From positions 1,700,501 to 1,764,500 of the forward strand of contig NZ_CP119967.1 of NCBI RefSeq assembly GCF_029543085.1: a stretch of DNA of 64,000 bases, written 5' to 3'. Position numbers and translations under genes: made by a program. Below, piece by piece: positions 36,601 through 45,768 of this stretch. Under the pieces are notes generated by a model. That model searched no databases and had not been told where the DNA came from. It saw nothing but the letters and a program-made list of their open reading frames with translations. This DNA is from Pseudomonas sp. A34-9 (GTDB lineage: Bacteria; Pseudomonadota; Gammaproteobacteria; Pseudomonadales; Pseudomonadaceae). Each line of letters begins with the position of its first letter. Within the stretch, counting starts at the first letter, position 1.

Positions 36601-36833
36601 CCTGCAAGGAGCAAGTGGCGCGTTCCAGCGATTATCTCGATGGCGAACTGAGTTTTCGCGAAAACCTGATGGTGCGCCATCACCTGATGTTTTGCCCGAA
36701 CTGTCGGCGTTTCATTCGTCAGATGCGTTTGATGCAAGCGACCTTGAAGGCGATGCCGGAGGAGCCTGTAGAAGATGTTGATGCGCTGGCCGAACGTCTG
36801 GCCGAGCAACGCCGAAAAGATAGCTCAATGTAG
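36594..36833 (+). CDS. zinc-finger (HC2) anti-sigma factor
   Basis: A 79-residue protein with the HxxxCxxC zinc-finger of anti-sigma domains (HHLMFCPNC, His30/Cys34/Cys37) and a Cys near the N-terminus (LTCKE). It should hold the preceding ECF sigma factor. It has no membrane helix, so sensing is cytoplasmic. The TAG stop is part of a REPIN (TGTAGGAG), so the original C-terminus may have been altered by the repeat. Confidence 0.88.
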   Translation: MLTCKEQVARSSDYLDGELSFRENLMVRHHLMFCPNCRRFIRQMRLMQATLKAMPEEPVEDVDALAERLAEQRRKDSSM

Positions 36834-36914
36834 GAGCTGCCGAAGGCTGCGATCTTTTGATCTTGATCTTTAAAAACAAGATCAAAAGATCGCAGCCTTC
36901 GGCAGCTCCTACAG
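36829..36914. repeat. REPIN that supplies the anti-sigma stop codon
   Basis: TGTAGGAGCTGCCGAAGGCTG and CAGCCTTCGGCAGCTCCTAC are exact inverted partners. The left arm starts at 36829, and its TAG at 36831-36833 is the stop codon of the anti-sigma gene. Confidence 0.9.
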
Positions 36915-37024
36915 GGGTTTTTTGCATCCTGCAGAAATAGCCCGGCGCGAGCGAAACGAACGGATGATGGGGATCGTACCGCCCGCACCAGGCTATAAGA
37001 GAATCAGCTGCAAGCGCCAAGTCT

Positions 37025-37057
37025 CAAGCTGCAAGTAATGCTTTGACTTGCAGCTTG
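37025..37057. repeat. inverted repeat CAAGCTGCAAGT
   Basis: CAAGCTGCAAGT (37025-37036) and ACTTGCAGCTTG (37046-37057) are exact partners with a nine-base loop; further similar CTGCAAG and CTTGCAA units flank them. It lies 27 bases beyond the stop of the minus-strand porin gene and can end its transcript. Confidence 0.75.
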
Positions 37058-37083
37058 AAGCTCGAGGCTTGCAACTGCTGTTT

Positions 37084-38406
37084 TTAGAACTTGGCTTCCG
37101 CATCCAGCTGCAAGGTGTTGGCGTCAGCGTCACGCTGGGTGCGGCTGGCGAAGTCGGCCTTGGTCAGGAAGTACGTAGCGCCAATGGCGAAGTTCTTGTC
37201 GATGTCGTAACCGACCTTGAACTTGTGGCCACGGGAACCGGTGGTGCCGTTGGCGAAGTCGGAGTCGGTGAACGCGCCGACCACGGCGTTGCGCTGCACG
37301 TCACGATAGTTGTAATCGAGGTTCAGGCCGAAGACTTTCGACTTGGCACCCAACAGCCACGCGGTGTCCTGATCGGTCACCGCATCGTTGTTCTTCACGT
37401 ACTGACCGTAGAACGACAGGGGCATTGGCAGACCGCCGATGTCGACCTGGCTGAACCCCTCATACAGACGGAATTCGTTGTTCGCCGAGTTGCCGTTGAC
37501 GGCCAGCGCGCACGGTGTAGAAGTGCCGGTGCAGCGGCTGTCTTCGTCGTTCTGATAGGCGTAGACGCTACCGCCCAGAGTCACTTTCAGGTTGTCGGTG
37601 ATGTTGAAGCGGCTGCCCAACTGGCCGGCGGTCAGACGCAGGTCGTGACGGAATTGCACGCCATCGCCATCGACGTTGTCCTTGAGGTTGTAGTTACCCA
37701 GGCTGCCGAACAGTTCGGCGCTGCTGCCCAACGGGTATTTGTAGGTAACGGCCAGACCTTCCGGGTTGATGTCGCTGTCCCAGATCACGTCGCCCATGCT
37801 GACCCACGGCTGGAGCATCTTGCCGCCGATGATATGCAGGTTCTTGATCTGATCCGGGTGGTAATCGATGTAACCCAGGTCGAGCCAGATCTGCTTCTTG
37901 TCGAAGTAGTTGTCCTGGTCCTGGTTGGTCGAACGGGCATCGTCGCCGCCGCCGGTGGCGATACGGATGCCGGTGTCGACCTGCGGGTTGATCTCGGTGT
38001 AGGCACCCAGGCGGGCACGGATACGCTGACGATCCTTGTCGCGGCCACCGTTGTTCGGCTCGCCGTCGATCTTGATGGTTTCCTGACGGATACGCACATC
38101 GCCCTTGAACTGGGTCTTCGCGGCCCAGGCCAGTTTCTGGTCGAAGACGCTTTGTTCGTTGGTTTTCTTCGCAACGGCGGCGACTTGTTCGTTGGTCTCT
38201 TGCTGCGCCTGCTGCGCGATTTGCTGAGCCTTCTGATCCTTGGCCAGTTCAGTTTGCAGCTCGATGTACTGCGCCTGGGAAATGGAACCGTTAGCCTTGA
38301 GCATGTCGAGCAGTTTGGCGTCGACTGCAGCACTGGCCGGAACACTCATGGCCAGCAACAAGCCACCGCACAGGGCCGCCGCAGTTTTCGTGGAAGCAAG
38401 ACGCAT
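37084..38406 (-). CDS. putative outer membrane porin
   Basis: A 440-residue protein with a signal peptide (MRLASTKTAAALCGGLLLAM then SVPASA-AV), an N-terminal coiled-coil (about 35-85: LDMLKANGSISQAQYIELQT and a Gln/Glu-rich helix) and a C-terminal beta-barrel with alternating strands that ends in aromatic LQLDAEAKF, the outer membrane C-terminal signal. The family is the putative porins with an N-terminal helical oligomerisation domain, as in phosphate porins. GGAG six bases upstream supports the ATG at 38406. Confidence 0.88.
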   Translation of the reverse strand: MRLASTKTAAALCGGLLLAMSVPASAAVDAKLLDMLKANGSISQAQYIELQTELAKDQKAQQIAQQAQQETNEQVAAVAKKTNEQSVFDQKLAWAAKTQFKGDVRIRQETIKIDGEPNNGGRDKDRQRIRARLGAYTEINPQVDTGIRIATGGGDDARSTNQDQDNYFDKKQIWLDLGYIDYHPDQIKNLHIIGGKMLQPWVSMGDVIWDSDINPEGLAVTYKYPLGSSAELFGSLGNYNLKDNVDGDGVQFRHDLRLTAGQLGSRFNITDNLKVTLGGSVYAYQNDEDSRCTGTSTPCALAVNGNSANNEFRLYEGFSQVDIGGLPMPLSFYGQYVKNNDAVTDQDTAWLLGAKSKVFGLNLDYNYRDVQRNAVVGAFTDSDFANGTTGSRGHKFKVGYDIDKNFAIGATYFLTKADFASRTQRDADANTLQLDAEAKF

Positions 38407-38612
38407 AGCAATCTCCGAAGATGAGAGGGATGGCTGAACCATCCCGGGCACAACCGACGATTTGAACGTCGGAAAACAGTGTCCGGGTAGAACCCGGCGC
38501 TCTAAAAACAGGCGCCAGTATCGCGATGGTTTATGACAGAGCAGTGGCACAGTGATGGCAGGTTGATGACGATATCGATTGGTCCTGAACTATTGATCTA
38601 GAGCGCTGTCGG

Positions 38613-38644
38613 CCGATTGCGGGTGTGCAATGCCGCGCAATCGG
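38613..38644. promoter_or_regulatory. inverted repeat before the FemAB-like gene
   Basis: CCGATTGC (38613-38620) and GCAATCGG (38637-38644) are exact partners. It lies 45 bases before the start at 38689, and its role is unknown. Confidence 0.35.
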
Positions 38645-38688
38645 CGATACTCGCCGGGCGCTGAAGTCCTGTTGTGGAGAGCTTGTTG

Positions 38689-39813
38689 ATGCCGTTGCAA
38701 TGCCTGCAAAACCTGTCGCAAATCGCGCCGGCCACCTGGGATGCGCTGGTGCCTGAGAGCCAGCCGTTTTTGCGCCATGCCTTTCTCAGTGCATTGGAAG
38801 ACAGCGGCAGCGTGGGCCCCCACAGCGGCTGGCAGCCGGAGCATTTGCTGCACATCGAAGATGATCGCCTGATCGCCGCGTTACCCAGTTATCGCAAGTG
38901 GCATTCCTACGGCGAGTACGTGTTCGATCACGGCTGGGCCGACGCCTGCGCCCGCGCCGGCATCGATTACTACCCCAAGCTTTTGACGGCTGTGCCGTTC
39001 AGTCCAGTAAGCGGTCCGCGTTTGTTGGCGGCCAATGTCGAAGACGGTTTCGAACTGCTCAAGAGCCTGCCGGGTTACCTGGAGATCGAAGGGCTTTCCA
39101 GCGCGCACATCAATTTCACCGACGCTTTTACTGACGCCGCGATGGCCGAACAACCGGGCTGGCTGCAACGCATCGGCTGTCAGTATCACTGGCAGAATCG
39201 CGGCTACCGCGACTTTCAGGACTTCCTCGACGTGCTCAGCTCGCGCAAGCGCAAGCAGATGCGCAAGGAGCGCGAGCAAGTGGCGGGGCAGGGCTTTGAA
39301 TTTGAGTGGCTGGAAGGGCGGGAGCTGGACGAGGCGCAGTGGGATTTTGTCTACGCCTGTTACGCCAATACCTATGCGGTGCGGCGTCAGGCGCCATACC
39401 TGACGCGCGAGTTTTTCAGTCTGCTGGCCGAGCGCATGCCCGAAGCGATCCGTGTGGTACTGGCCAAACAAGGCTCACGGCCGGTGGCGATGGCCTTCAG
39501 CCTGGTGGGGGGCGAAAGTTTCTACGGGCGCTATTGGGGATGCCTGGCCGAGTTCGATCGCCTGCACTTTGAAACCTGTTTTTATCAGGGGATGGATTAC
39601 GCGATTGCCAACGGATTTCAGCGTTTCGACGCCGGTGCTCAGGGCGAGCACAAGTTGATTCGCGGCTTTGAACCGGTGATCACCCATTCATGGCATTACC
39701 TGCGCCACCCGGGCCTGAAGGCAGCGGTAAAAGATTTCCTGCAACAGGAACGCGCCGGCATCCTCGCCTATGCCGAAGAAGCGAAAACCGCCTTGCCCTA
39801 CCGCCAAACCTGA
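38689..39813 (+). CDS. GNAT/FemAB-like acyltransferase (DUF482 family)
   Basis: A 374-residue cytoplasmic protein with two GNAT-like lobes: HAFLSALEDSGSVGPHSGWQ (about 28-47, typical of peptidogalycan/FemAB-like proteins), LSSRKRKQMRKEREQV (about 184-199) and RYWGCLAEFDRLHFETCFYQ (about 286-305), ending in a QGEHKLIRGFEPVITHSWHY block. The family (COG3146) is common in proteobacteria and its acceptor is unknown. GGAGA eight bases upstream supports the ATG at 38689. Confidence 0.85.
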   Translation: MPLQCLQNLSQIAPATWDALVPESQPFLRHAFLSALEDSGSVGPHSGWQPEHLLHIEDDRLIAALPSYRKWHSYGEYVFDHGWADACARAGIDYYPKLLTAVPFSPVSGPRLLAANVEDGFELLKSLPGYLEIEGLSSAHINFTDAFTDAAMAEQPGWLQRIGCQYHWQNRGYRDFQDFLDVLSSRKRKQMRKEREQVAGQGFEFEWLEGRELDEAQWDFVYACYANTYAVRRQAPYLTREFFSLLAERMPEAIRVVLAKQGSRPVAMAFSLVGGESFYGRYWGCLAEFDRLHFETCFYQGMDYAIANGFQRFDAGAQGEHKLIRGFEPVITHSWHYLRHPGLKAAVKDFLQQERAGILAYAEEAKTALPYRQT

Positions 39814-39818
39814 ATCCC

Positions 39819-39920
39819 CTGTAGGAGCTGCCGAAGGCTCGGGCCGCGATCGGACGATCTTTTGATCTTGTTTTTTGAACATCAAGATCAAACGATCGCA
39901 GCCTTCGGCAGCTCCTACAA
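39819..39920. repeat. REPIN with extra bases in the left arm
   Basis: TGTAGGAGCTGCCGAAGGCT at the left and AGCCTTCGGCAGCTCCTACA at the right are inverted partners; the left unit has an insertion (CGGGCCGCGATCGGAC) and the AAACGATC and GATCTTTT inner arms differ. It lies between the FemAB-like gene and aqpZ. Confidence 0.8.
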
Positions 39921-39938
39921 GGGAATCTCAGGCACCCC

Positions 39939-40634
39939 TCAGATTTCCTCTTTGCCCAACCAGCGATAGATCCCGCCACCGACCACCGCGCCAATCAACG
40001 GCGCGACCCAGAACATCCACAACTGCGCGATCGCCCAGCCGCCGACCATCAGTGCCGGTCCCGTGCTACGGGCCGGGTTCACCGAGGTGTTGGTCACCGG
40101 AATCGAGATCAGGTGAATCAGCGTCAGGCCCAGGCCGATGGCGATCGGGGCCAGCCCGGGAGGCGCGCGCTTATCGGTGGCACCGAGGATGATGATCACA
40201 AACATTCCGGTCATCACCACTTCACAGACAAAACCCGCAGCCATCGAATACTTGCCCGGCGAATGCTCGCCATAACCATTGGAAGCAAGGCCTGCGGCGA
40301 TGTCGAAGCCTTCCTTGCCGCTGGCGATGTGGGCGATCAGCGCCGCCGCGAGAATCGCGCCGAGCACTTGGGCAATGATGTAAGCGGGTAACTCTTTGGC
40401 CGGAAACCGACCGCCGACGAACAGGCCGACCGATACGGCCGGGTTGAGATGACATCCGCTGATGTGGCCAATGGCGAACGCCATGGTCAGCACCGTCAGA
40501 CCAAACGCCAGGGCCACCCCCAGCACCCCGATTCCCAACGGTGAAGACGCGGCGATCACCGCGCTGCCGCAACCACCCAATACCAACCAGAACGTACCCA
40601 ACAACTCAGTGACTGAACGTTTGAACAGAGACAT
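39939..40634 (-). CDS. aqpZ: aquaporin Z
   Basis: A 231-residue six-helix water channel with both half-helix motifs: HLNPAVSVG (about 62-70) and SVNPARSTG (about 185-193). The selectivity residues of AqpZ (His in [11 protein letters not shown] and Arg in NPARS) are present. It is single, with a terminator upstream and several palindromes in its leader. Confidence 0.93.
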   Translation of the reverse strand: MSLFKRSVTELLGTFWLVLGGCGSAVIAASSPLGIGVLGVALAFGLTVLTMAFAIGHISGCHLNPAVSVGLFVGGRFPAKELPAYIIAQVLGAILAAALIAHIASGKEGFDIAAGLASNGYGEHSPGKYSMAAGFVCEVVMTGMFVIIILGATDKRAPPGLAPIAIGLGLTLIHLISIPVTNTSVNPARSTGPALMVGGWAIAQLWMFWVAPLIGAVVGGGIYRWLGKEEI

Positions 40635-40647
40635 GAGAGGCGTCCTT

Positions 40648-40758
40648 GATAGCCCTGCTATCGAGACTGCATCGAGTTGTGCGTCCTTGCAGACTTACGA
40701 CAGGTTCCGTGCCGGAACCTTGGCTGAGTACAGCAGGCTTTTGGTGGATTTCCACCAA
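40648..40758. promoter_or_regulatory. three palindromes in the aqpZ leader
   Basis: GATAGCCCTGCTATC (40648-40662), GGTTCCGTGCCGGAACC (40703-40719) and TTGGTGGATTTCCACCAA (40741-40758) are perfect inverted repeats in the 125 bases before the aqpZ start (minus strand). They may be operators or leader hairpins; the first lies just before the ribosome site AAGGA. Confidence 0.5.
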
Positions 40759-40765
40759 GCACAAA

Positions 40766-40806
40766 AAAACCGCCAGCGCCCGTGGTTAAAGGGCTGTGGC
40801 GGTTTT
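40766..40806 (-). terminator. Rho-independent terminator between the ABC exporter and aqpZ
   Basis: AAAACCGCCAGCGCCC (40766-40781) and GGGCTGTGGCGGTTTT (40791-40806) form a stem with one mismatch and A/T-tracts at both ends. Confidence 0.85.
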
Positions 40807-40830
40807 ATCCAGTCGGGACTGCGCACATCC

Positions 40831-40923
40831 CCTGTGGGAGCGAGCCTGCTCGCGAAAGCGGTGTATCCGTCAACATCAATGGGACTGACAGACCGCTTTC
40901 GCGAGCAGGCTCGCTCCCACAGG
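40831..40923. repeat. REPIN, TGTGGGAGCGAGCC family
   Basis: CCTGTGGGAGCGAGCCTGCT and AGCAGGCTCGCTCCCACAGG are exact inverted partners. It lies 20 bases after the ABC exporter stop. Confidence 0.9.
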
Positions 40924-40943
40924 TTTCGCGTTGGGCAGAACTG

Positions 40944-42776
40944 TCAGTCGATGCCGACAAACCCCCCGGTCTGATGTGCCCACAATCGTGCATACAACCC
41001 ACGGTGAGCGAGCAATTCAGCATGGGTGCCGCTCTCGGCAATCTTGCCGTTCTCCAGCACCACCAAGCGATCCATCCGCGCAATGGTCGAGAGGCGGTGG
41101 GCAATCGCGATCACGGTTTTGCCCTGCATCAGGGTTTCCAGGCTTTCCTGAATCGCCGCTTCGACCTCCGAGTCCAGCGCCGAAGTCGCTTCGTCCATGA
41201 TCAGGATCGGCGCGTCCTTGAGCAACACCCGCGCAATCGCAATGCGCTGGCGCTGGCCGCCGGACAGTTTCACCCCGCGCTCACCGACATGCGCGTCAAA
41301 CCCGGTACGGCCTTCAGCGTCCGACAGCAGCGGAATGAACTCATCGGCGCGCGCCTTGTGCACCGCGTCCCACAACTCTGCATCAGTGGCGTCAGGCTTG
41401 CCATACAACAAGTTGTCGCGGATCGAACGGTGCAGCAGCGAGGTGTCCTGGGTGATCATGCCGATCCGGGCACGCAGGCTTTCCTGGCCGACCTCGGCAA
41501 TGTTCTGCCCGTCGATCAGAATCCGTCCGCCCTCAACGTCGTAGAGGCGCAGGAGCAGGTTGACCAACGTCGATTTGCCCGCGCCGGACGGCCCGATCAA
41601 ACCGATTTTCTCGCCCGGTTTGATGTTCAGGTTGAGGTCGCCAATGATCCCGCGCTTCTTGCCGTAGTGAAAATCCACATGCTCGAAACGCACTTCGCCA
41701 CGGGCCACGTCCAGCGGTTTGGCCTGCTCGTGATCGGTGACGCTGACCGGTTGCGAGATGGTGCGCAGACCGTCCTGGACCATGCCGATGTTTTCGAAAA
41801 TGCCGGTGACCACCCACATGATCCAGCCGGACATGTTGACGATGCGAATCACCAGACCCGTGGCCAGCGCGATCGCGCCGACGGTGATCAGTGACTGCGT
41901 CCACAACCACAGGGCCAACGCCGTGGTGCCGACGATCAGCAAGCCGTTCATGGCGGTAATGACCACGTCCATGCTGGTGACGACGCGACCGGCCATTCGC
42001 GCTTTGACGGTCTGTTCTTCGATGGCTTCCTTGGCGTAGTGCTGTTCGAAATTGGTGTGGGCAAACAGCTTCAGCGTGGCGATGTTGGTGTAGCCGTCGA
42101 CGATGCGGCCCATCAGTTTCGAGCGTGCGTCGGAAGCTTCCACCGAGCGATCTTTCACGCGCGGAACGAAGTAATACAGCGCGCCAATATAAGCGACGAT
42201 CCACGTCAGCAGCGGAATCATCAGGCGCCAGTCGGCCTCGGCGAACAACACCAGCGAGCTGATCGCATAGATCACCACATGCCATAGCGCATCCACCGCT
42301 TGCACCGCTGAGTCACGCAGCGAGTTGCCGGTCTGCATGATGCGTTGCGCGATACGGCCGGCGAAGTCGTTCTGGAAGAAATTCAGGCTCTGCTTGAGCA
42401 CGTAACTGTGGTTCTGCCAGCGGATCATGCTGGTCATGCCGGGGCTTAACGTCTGATGCACCAGCAGATCATGCAGGCCGAAGAAGATCGGTCGCAGCAC
42501 CAGGGCAACCACCAGCATCCACGTCAGTTCGAGGGCGTGGTCGCTGAAGAAATTCGGGTTTGGTGTGCCTTGTGCCAGGTCGATGATGCGGCTCAGGTAA
42601 CTGAACAGCGCCACTTCGATCAGCGCGGCGAACAGGCCAACGACGAGCAGGGCGGCAAAACTTGGCCAGACCTGCTTGAGGTAATAGGTATAGAAGGGGA
42701 GAACGCGGTCCGGCGGAGACGCCGTCGGGGCTTCACGGAATATGTCGATCAGTTGTTCGAAACGGCGATAGAGCAT
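40944..42776 (-). CDS. ABC transporter, fused permease/ATPase
   Basis: A 610-residue half-transporter of the MsbA/multidrug type. A six-helix membrane domain (about 30-330) is followed by an ATPase with Walker A GLIGPSGAGKST (about 397-408), signature KLSGGQRQR (about 506-514), Walker B ILIMDEATSALD (about 525-536) and the H-loop AIAHRLST. It works as a dimer. The substrate is unknown; lipid-like molecules or drugs are usual for the family. Confidence 0.9.
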   Translation of the reverse strand: MLYRRFEQLIDIFREAPTASPPDRVLPFYTYYLKQVWPSFAALLVVGLFAALIEVALFSYLSRIIDLAQGTPNPNFFSDHALELTWMLVVALVLRPIFFGLHDLLVHQTLSPGMTSMIRWQNHSYVLKQSLNFFQNDFAGRIAQRIMQTGNSLRDSAVQAVDALWHVVIYAISSLVLFAEADWRLMIPLLTWIVAYIGALYYFVPRVKDRSVEASDARSKLMGRIVDGYTNIATLKLFAHTNFEQHYAKEAIEEQTVKARMAGRVVTSMDVVITAMNGLLIVGTTALALWLWTQSLITVGAIALATGLVIRIVNMSGWIMWVVTGIFENIGMVQDGLRTISQPVSVTDHEQAKPLDVARGEVRFEHVDFHYGKKRGIIGDLNLNIKPGEKIGLIGPSGAGKSTLVNLLLRLYDVEGGRILIDGQNIAEVGQESLRARIGMITQDTSLLHRSIRDNLLYGKPDATDAELWDAVHKARADEFIPLLSDAEGRTGFDAHVGERGVKLSGGQRQRIAIARVLLKDAPILIMDEATSALDSEVEAAIQESLETLMQGKTVIAIAHRLSTIARMDRLVVLENGKIAESGTHAELLAHRGLYARLWAHQTGGFVGID

Positions 42777-42864
42777 CAGATAACCGCCCGGAGTACGGGC
42801 TCTCCTTTTATCGGTGTGAGCGGCGCGGGATCAGGCCAGCGCCGCTCGATACGCCCTGTACAGC

Positions 42865-43428
42865 TTAGTCGATGACTTTGGCCGACTTGATGATCACAGG
42901 GTCGACAGGCACGTTTTGCATGCCGCTTTTAGTGGTGGTTTGCGAGTTGACGATAATGTCGACCACGTCCATACCCTTGACCACTTTGGCGAACACCGCA
43001 TAACCGGCGTCACGGCCCGGATCGAGGAACGCGTTGTCAGCCACGTTGATGAAGAACTGGCTGGTGGCCGAGTCAGGGTTGGAGGTGCGCGCCATCGACA
43101 GGGTGCCACGAACGTTGTGCAGACCATTGCTGGCTTCGTTCTTGATTGGCGCCTTGGTGTCTTTCTGTTGCATCTGCTGAGTGAACCCACCGCCCTGAGC
43201 CATGAATCCCGGGATTACACGGTGGAAAATGGTGTTGGTATAGAAACCGCTGTTGACGTAATCGAGAAAGTTCTTGGTACTGATCGGCGCCTTGACCGGA
43301 TCCAGTTCGATTTCGATCTGGCCGTTGGTGGTGTCCAGCAGCACGTGCGGTGCCTTGGCCGGCGTGGCAGCCATCAGGTTGGCGGCGAACAGCACAGTAC
43401 CAGCGGCGAGGGCGAGTTTTTTCAACAT
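42865..43428 (-). CDS. ppiA: periplasmic peptidyl-prolyl isomerase, cyclophilin type
   Basis: A 187-residue cyclophilin with a signal peptide ([22 protein letters not shown]). The active site is visible: [16 protein letters not shown] (about 68-83), GTLSMART (about 107-114) and [16 protein letters not shown] (about 120-135). It catalyses proline isomerisation in the periplasm. The alpha/beta hydrolase gene ends three bases upstream, so the two are probably one transcript. Confidence 0.9.
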   Translation of the reverse strand: MLKKLALAAGTVLFAANLMAATPAKAPHVLLDTTNGQIEIELDPVKAPISTKNFLDYVNSGFYTNTIFHRVIPGFMAQGGGFTQQMQQKDTKAPIKNEASNGLHNVRGTLSMARTSNPDSATSQFFINVADNAFLDPGRDAGYAVFAKVVKGMDVVDIIVNSQTTTKSGMQNVPVDPVIIKSAKVID

Positions 43429-43431
43429 GGG

Positions 43432-44235
43432 TCAGTGATCCTGAGATTGAATATCGGCTGCGGCGAGGAACTCCAGCAGCGTTTGGTTGAAGCGTTCGGG
43501 TTGATCCAGCGGGGTGGCGTGGCGCGAGTCGGCGATCACCACCAGCCGCGCATTCGGCAGCAGTTTTACATAGGTTTCTTTCAGTGCCACCGGTGTGTAG
43601 TCACGGTCGGCGCTGATGACGAGCGTTGGACAGGACACTCGGGAAAGTCGTTCCTGAACCCCCCAGCCAACAATCGCATCGAAGCTGGCGAGATAAGCAC
43701 GTTTGTCGTTTTTTGCCCAGCGTTCGGCCATTTTCTGCCGCAGATCGGCCTGTTCCGGCTTGGGAAAAAGTTTGCCGCCAAGGGCTTTGCCGATGGTCGC
43801 GAGGCTGAGCACGCGCATCAGGCTCCAGCGTTTGAACCACTGCCAGTAGTCGTCGCGGCTGCGTATTTTAACCTCGGGCGCGCTGTTGACGATGGTCAGG
43901 CTCTTGAGCTGGTCAGGATGATCGACGCCAAACTGGAAGCCGATCATGCCGCCCATCGACAGCCCGACGTAGTGCACCGGGCCAAGCTTCAGGTGTTCGA
44001 TCAACGCCAGCAGATCGGCGCTGAACCCGGCGATGCTGTAGCGCTCGCGGGGTTTGTCCGAACGGCCGTGGCCGCGAATGTCCGGGACGATCACCCGGTA
44101 ATGCGCGGCCAGTGCCGGGATCTGCATTTCCCAGTCCAGAGTGCTCGAACCGAGCCCGTGAACCAGTAGCAACGGCGTGCCGTGGCCATATTCCTCGTAG
44201 TGCAGGTTGCAACCTTCGTGCTCGAAATATGCCAT
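43432..44235 (-). CDS. alpha/beta hydrolase
   Basis: A 267-residue hydrolase with the oxyanion block LLLVHGLGSSTLDWE (about 22-36), nucleophile Ser94 in VGLSMGGMIG and the catalytic His in DSRHATPLDQPE near the C-terminus (about 239). The acid is probably in ADRDYTPV (about 209-216). The 3-oxoadipate lactonase-like form is common in pseudomonads; no substrate can be given. It precedes ppiA. Confidence 0.88.
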   Translation of the reverse strand: MAYFEHEGCNLHYEEYGHGTPLLLVHGLGSSTLDWEMQIPALAAHYRVIVPDIRGHGRSDKPRERYSIAGFSADLLALIEHLKLGPVHYVGLSMGGMIGFQFGVDHPDQLKSLTIVNSAPEVKIRSRDDYWQWFKRWSLMRVLSLATIGKALGGKLFPKPEQADLRQKMAERWAKNDKRAYLASFDAIVGWGVQERLSRVSCPTLVISADRDYTPVALKETYVKLLPNARLVVIADSRHATPLDQPERFNQTLLEFLAAADIQSQDH

Positions 44236-44249
44236 CGGTGAACTCCGTG

Positions 44250-45173
44250 TCAGGCTTGTTCAGGGGCGGCGAACGGTGCGTCCAGCGGCAAGGTGTCGAA
44301 GGTACGCAGCAGTTCGATCAGGATTTGCGTGGCCGGGCCCAGGGGTTTGTCCTTGTTCGAATAAAGATAGAAGCTGGAGTTGCGGTTGCCGCCCCTGTCC
44401 AACGGTAGCAGCTTGAGCGAGCCATCTTTCAGTTCGCGCTCGATCATATGCCGGGGCAGCCAGGCAAAACCGAGTCCGCTGCTGACGAACGTAGCCGCCG
44501 TGGCAAGGCTGCCAACCGTCCAGCGCTGCTCGGCGCCGAGCCAGCCGACGTCCCGGGGTTGCTGGCGGCCGGAGTCGCGAATCACCACCTGCATCTGGGT
44601 TTCCAGATCCTGAAAGCTCAGCTCGCGATTGAGCCGATGCAGCGGGTGATCGGGATGGGCGACGGCGACGAACTCGACATCGCTCAATTCCGCACCGAGG
44701 TAACCGGGAATGCTCAGGCCAGTGATGGCCAGATCGGCCACGCCTTCAAGCAGCACTTCCTCGACACCCGACAACACTTCCTCCCGCAGACGCACGCGAC
44801 AGCCGCGACTCTGCGGCATGAACGCGGTCAGTGCGCGGACGATGCGTGCGCTCGGGTAGGCCGCATCGACCACCAGCCGCACTTCGGCTTCCCACCCTTG
44901 CTCCATGTGATGAGCCAGGTCTTCCAGCTGACTGGCCTGTTTCACCAGTTGCCGCGAGCGGCGCAGCAATACGCCGCCGGCTTCGGTGAGCACCGCTTTA
45001 CGCCCGTCGATGCGCAGCAACGGCACGCCGAGCTGGTCCTGCATACGGGCGACAGTGTAACTGACCGACGATTGCGAACGGTGCAGGGCCTCCGCCGCCT
45101 GGGCGAATCCGCCGTGGTCGACCACCGCCTGCAATGTTCGCCATTGATCCAGGGTCACGCGGGGCGCTTTCAT
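44250..45173 (-). CDS. LysR-family transcriptional regulator
   Basis: A 307-residue LysR protein: helix-turn-helix in residues 5-65 (TLDQWRTLQAVVDHGGFAQA, SQSSVSYTVARMQDQLGVPL), followed by a substrate-binding domain. It ends 14 bases before the hydrolase gene on the same strand, and is divergent from a small secreted protein gene. The ATG at 45173 is chosen over the TTG directly upstream. Confidence 0.88.
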   Translation of the reverse strand: MKAPRVTLDQWRTLQAVVDHGGFAQAAEALHRSQSSVSYTVARMQDQLGVPLLRIDGRKAVLTEAGGVLLRRSRQLVKQASQLEDLAHHMEQGWEAEVRLVVDAAYPSARIVRALTAFMPQSRGCRVRLREEVLSGVEEVLLEGVADLAITGLSIPGYLGAELSDVEFVAVAHPDHPLHRLNRELSFQDLETQMQVVIRDSGRQQPRDVGWLGAEQRWTVGSLATAATFVSSGLGFAWLPRHMIERELKDGSLKLLPLDRGGNRNSSFYLYSNKDKPLGPATQILIELLRTFDTLPLDAPFAAPEQA

Positions 45174-45222
45174 CAATAGCTCCTCTTGTCCTAAGCTGGC
45201 CGTCCCTCATGGAGACTGCCGA

Positions 45223-45537
45223 ATGAAAAAATTCTGTTGTGTGGTGCTGGCGCTGCTGCCGCTGACTGCTTTTGCGTACCCGATCGATGTGCAGAAAGAT
45301 CTCAACGGCATGAAGATCGATTACGAGACCTTCGACACCGATAACGACATCGGCTCGATTCGGGTGGCGAACTACGGTGATGTCGATGCATCCTGCAAAG
45401 CGGTGTTCAGCAATGGCCCGGAAGCACCGCGCACCCGCACGATCGATGTACCGGCCGGCAAACATAAAAACGCCACAGCCAAGTTCACCCGCGAGATCAT
45501 CAAGCTGCGGATCAAACTGACTTGCACCCCGAAATAA
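45223..45537 (+). CDS. small secreted hypothetical protein (104 residues)
   Basis: A signal peptide (MKKFCCVVLALLPLTAFA-YP) is followed by a mature domain of about 86 residues with two Cys (SCKAVF, LTCTPK) that could form a disulfide. Homologues in Pseudomonas are wrongly labelled 3-phosphoglycerate kinase in some records (recalled). Function unknown. It is divergent from the LysR gene with 49 bases between starts, so LysR may control it. Confidence 0.78.
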   Translation: MKKFCCVVLALLPLTAFAYPIDVQKDLNGMKIDYETFDTDNDIGSIRVANYGDVDASCKAVFSNGPEAPRTRTIDVPAGKHKNATAKFTREIIKLRIKLTCTPK

Positions 45538-45548
45538 AACCGTATTTA

Positions 45549-45642
45549 CCTGTGGGAGCGAGCCTGCTCGCGAAGGCGGTGTGTCAGTAAACACATTCCT
45601 TGACTGACACACCGCCTTCGCGAGCAGGCTCGCTCCCACAGG
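45549..45642. repeat. REPIN, TGTGGGAGCGAGCC family
   Basis: CCTGTGGGAGCGAGCCTGCT and AGCAGGCTCGCTCCCACAGG are exact partners; the inner GGCGGTGTGTCAGT/ACTGACACACCGCC also pairs, so the whole 94 bases fold as one long hairpin. Confidence 0.92.
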
Positions 45643-45768
45643 GTATGAGGTGCATCTAAACGAATTATTCGATGCTTTGCAGCAATTATTTGCGCTTTTT
45701 CATCGATTCAACTCTGTTTAACCTTCACTCCATCGACCTACAACATTCTCGGATGGAGGCTACACACC

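Noticed and set aside
42916..44169. Open frame of 417 codons on the plus strand
   Set aside because: It is antisense to ppiA and the alpha/beta hydrolase gene, both well supported.
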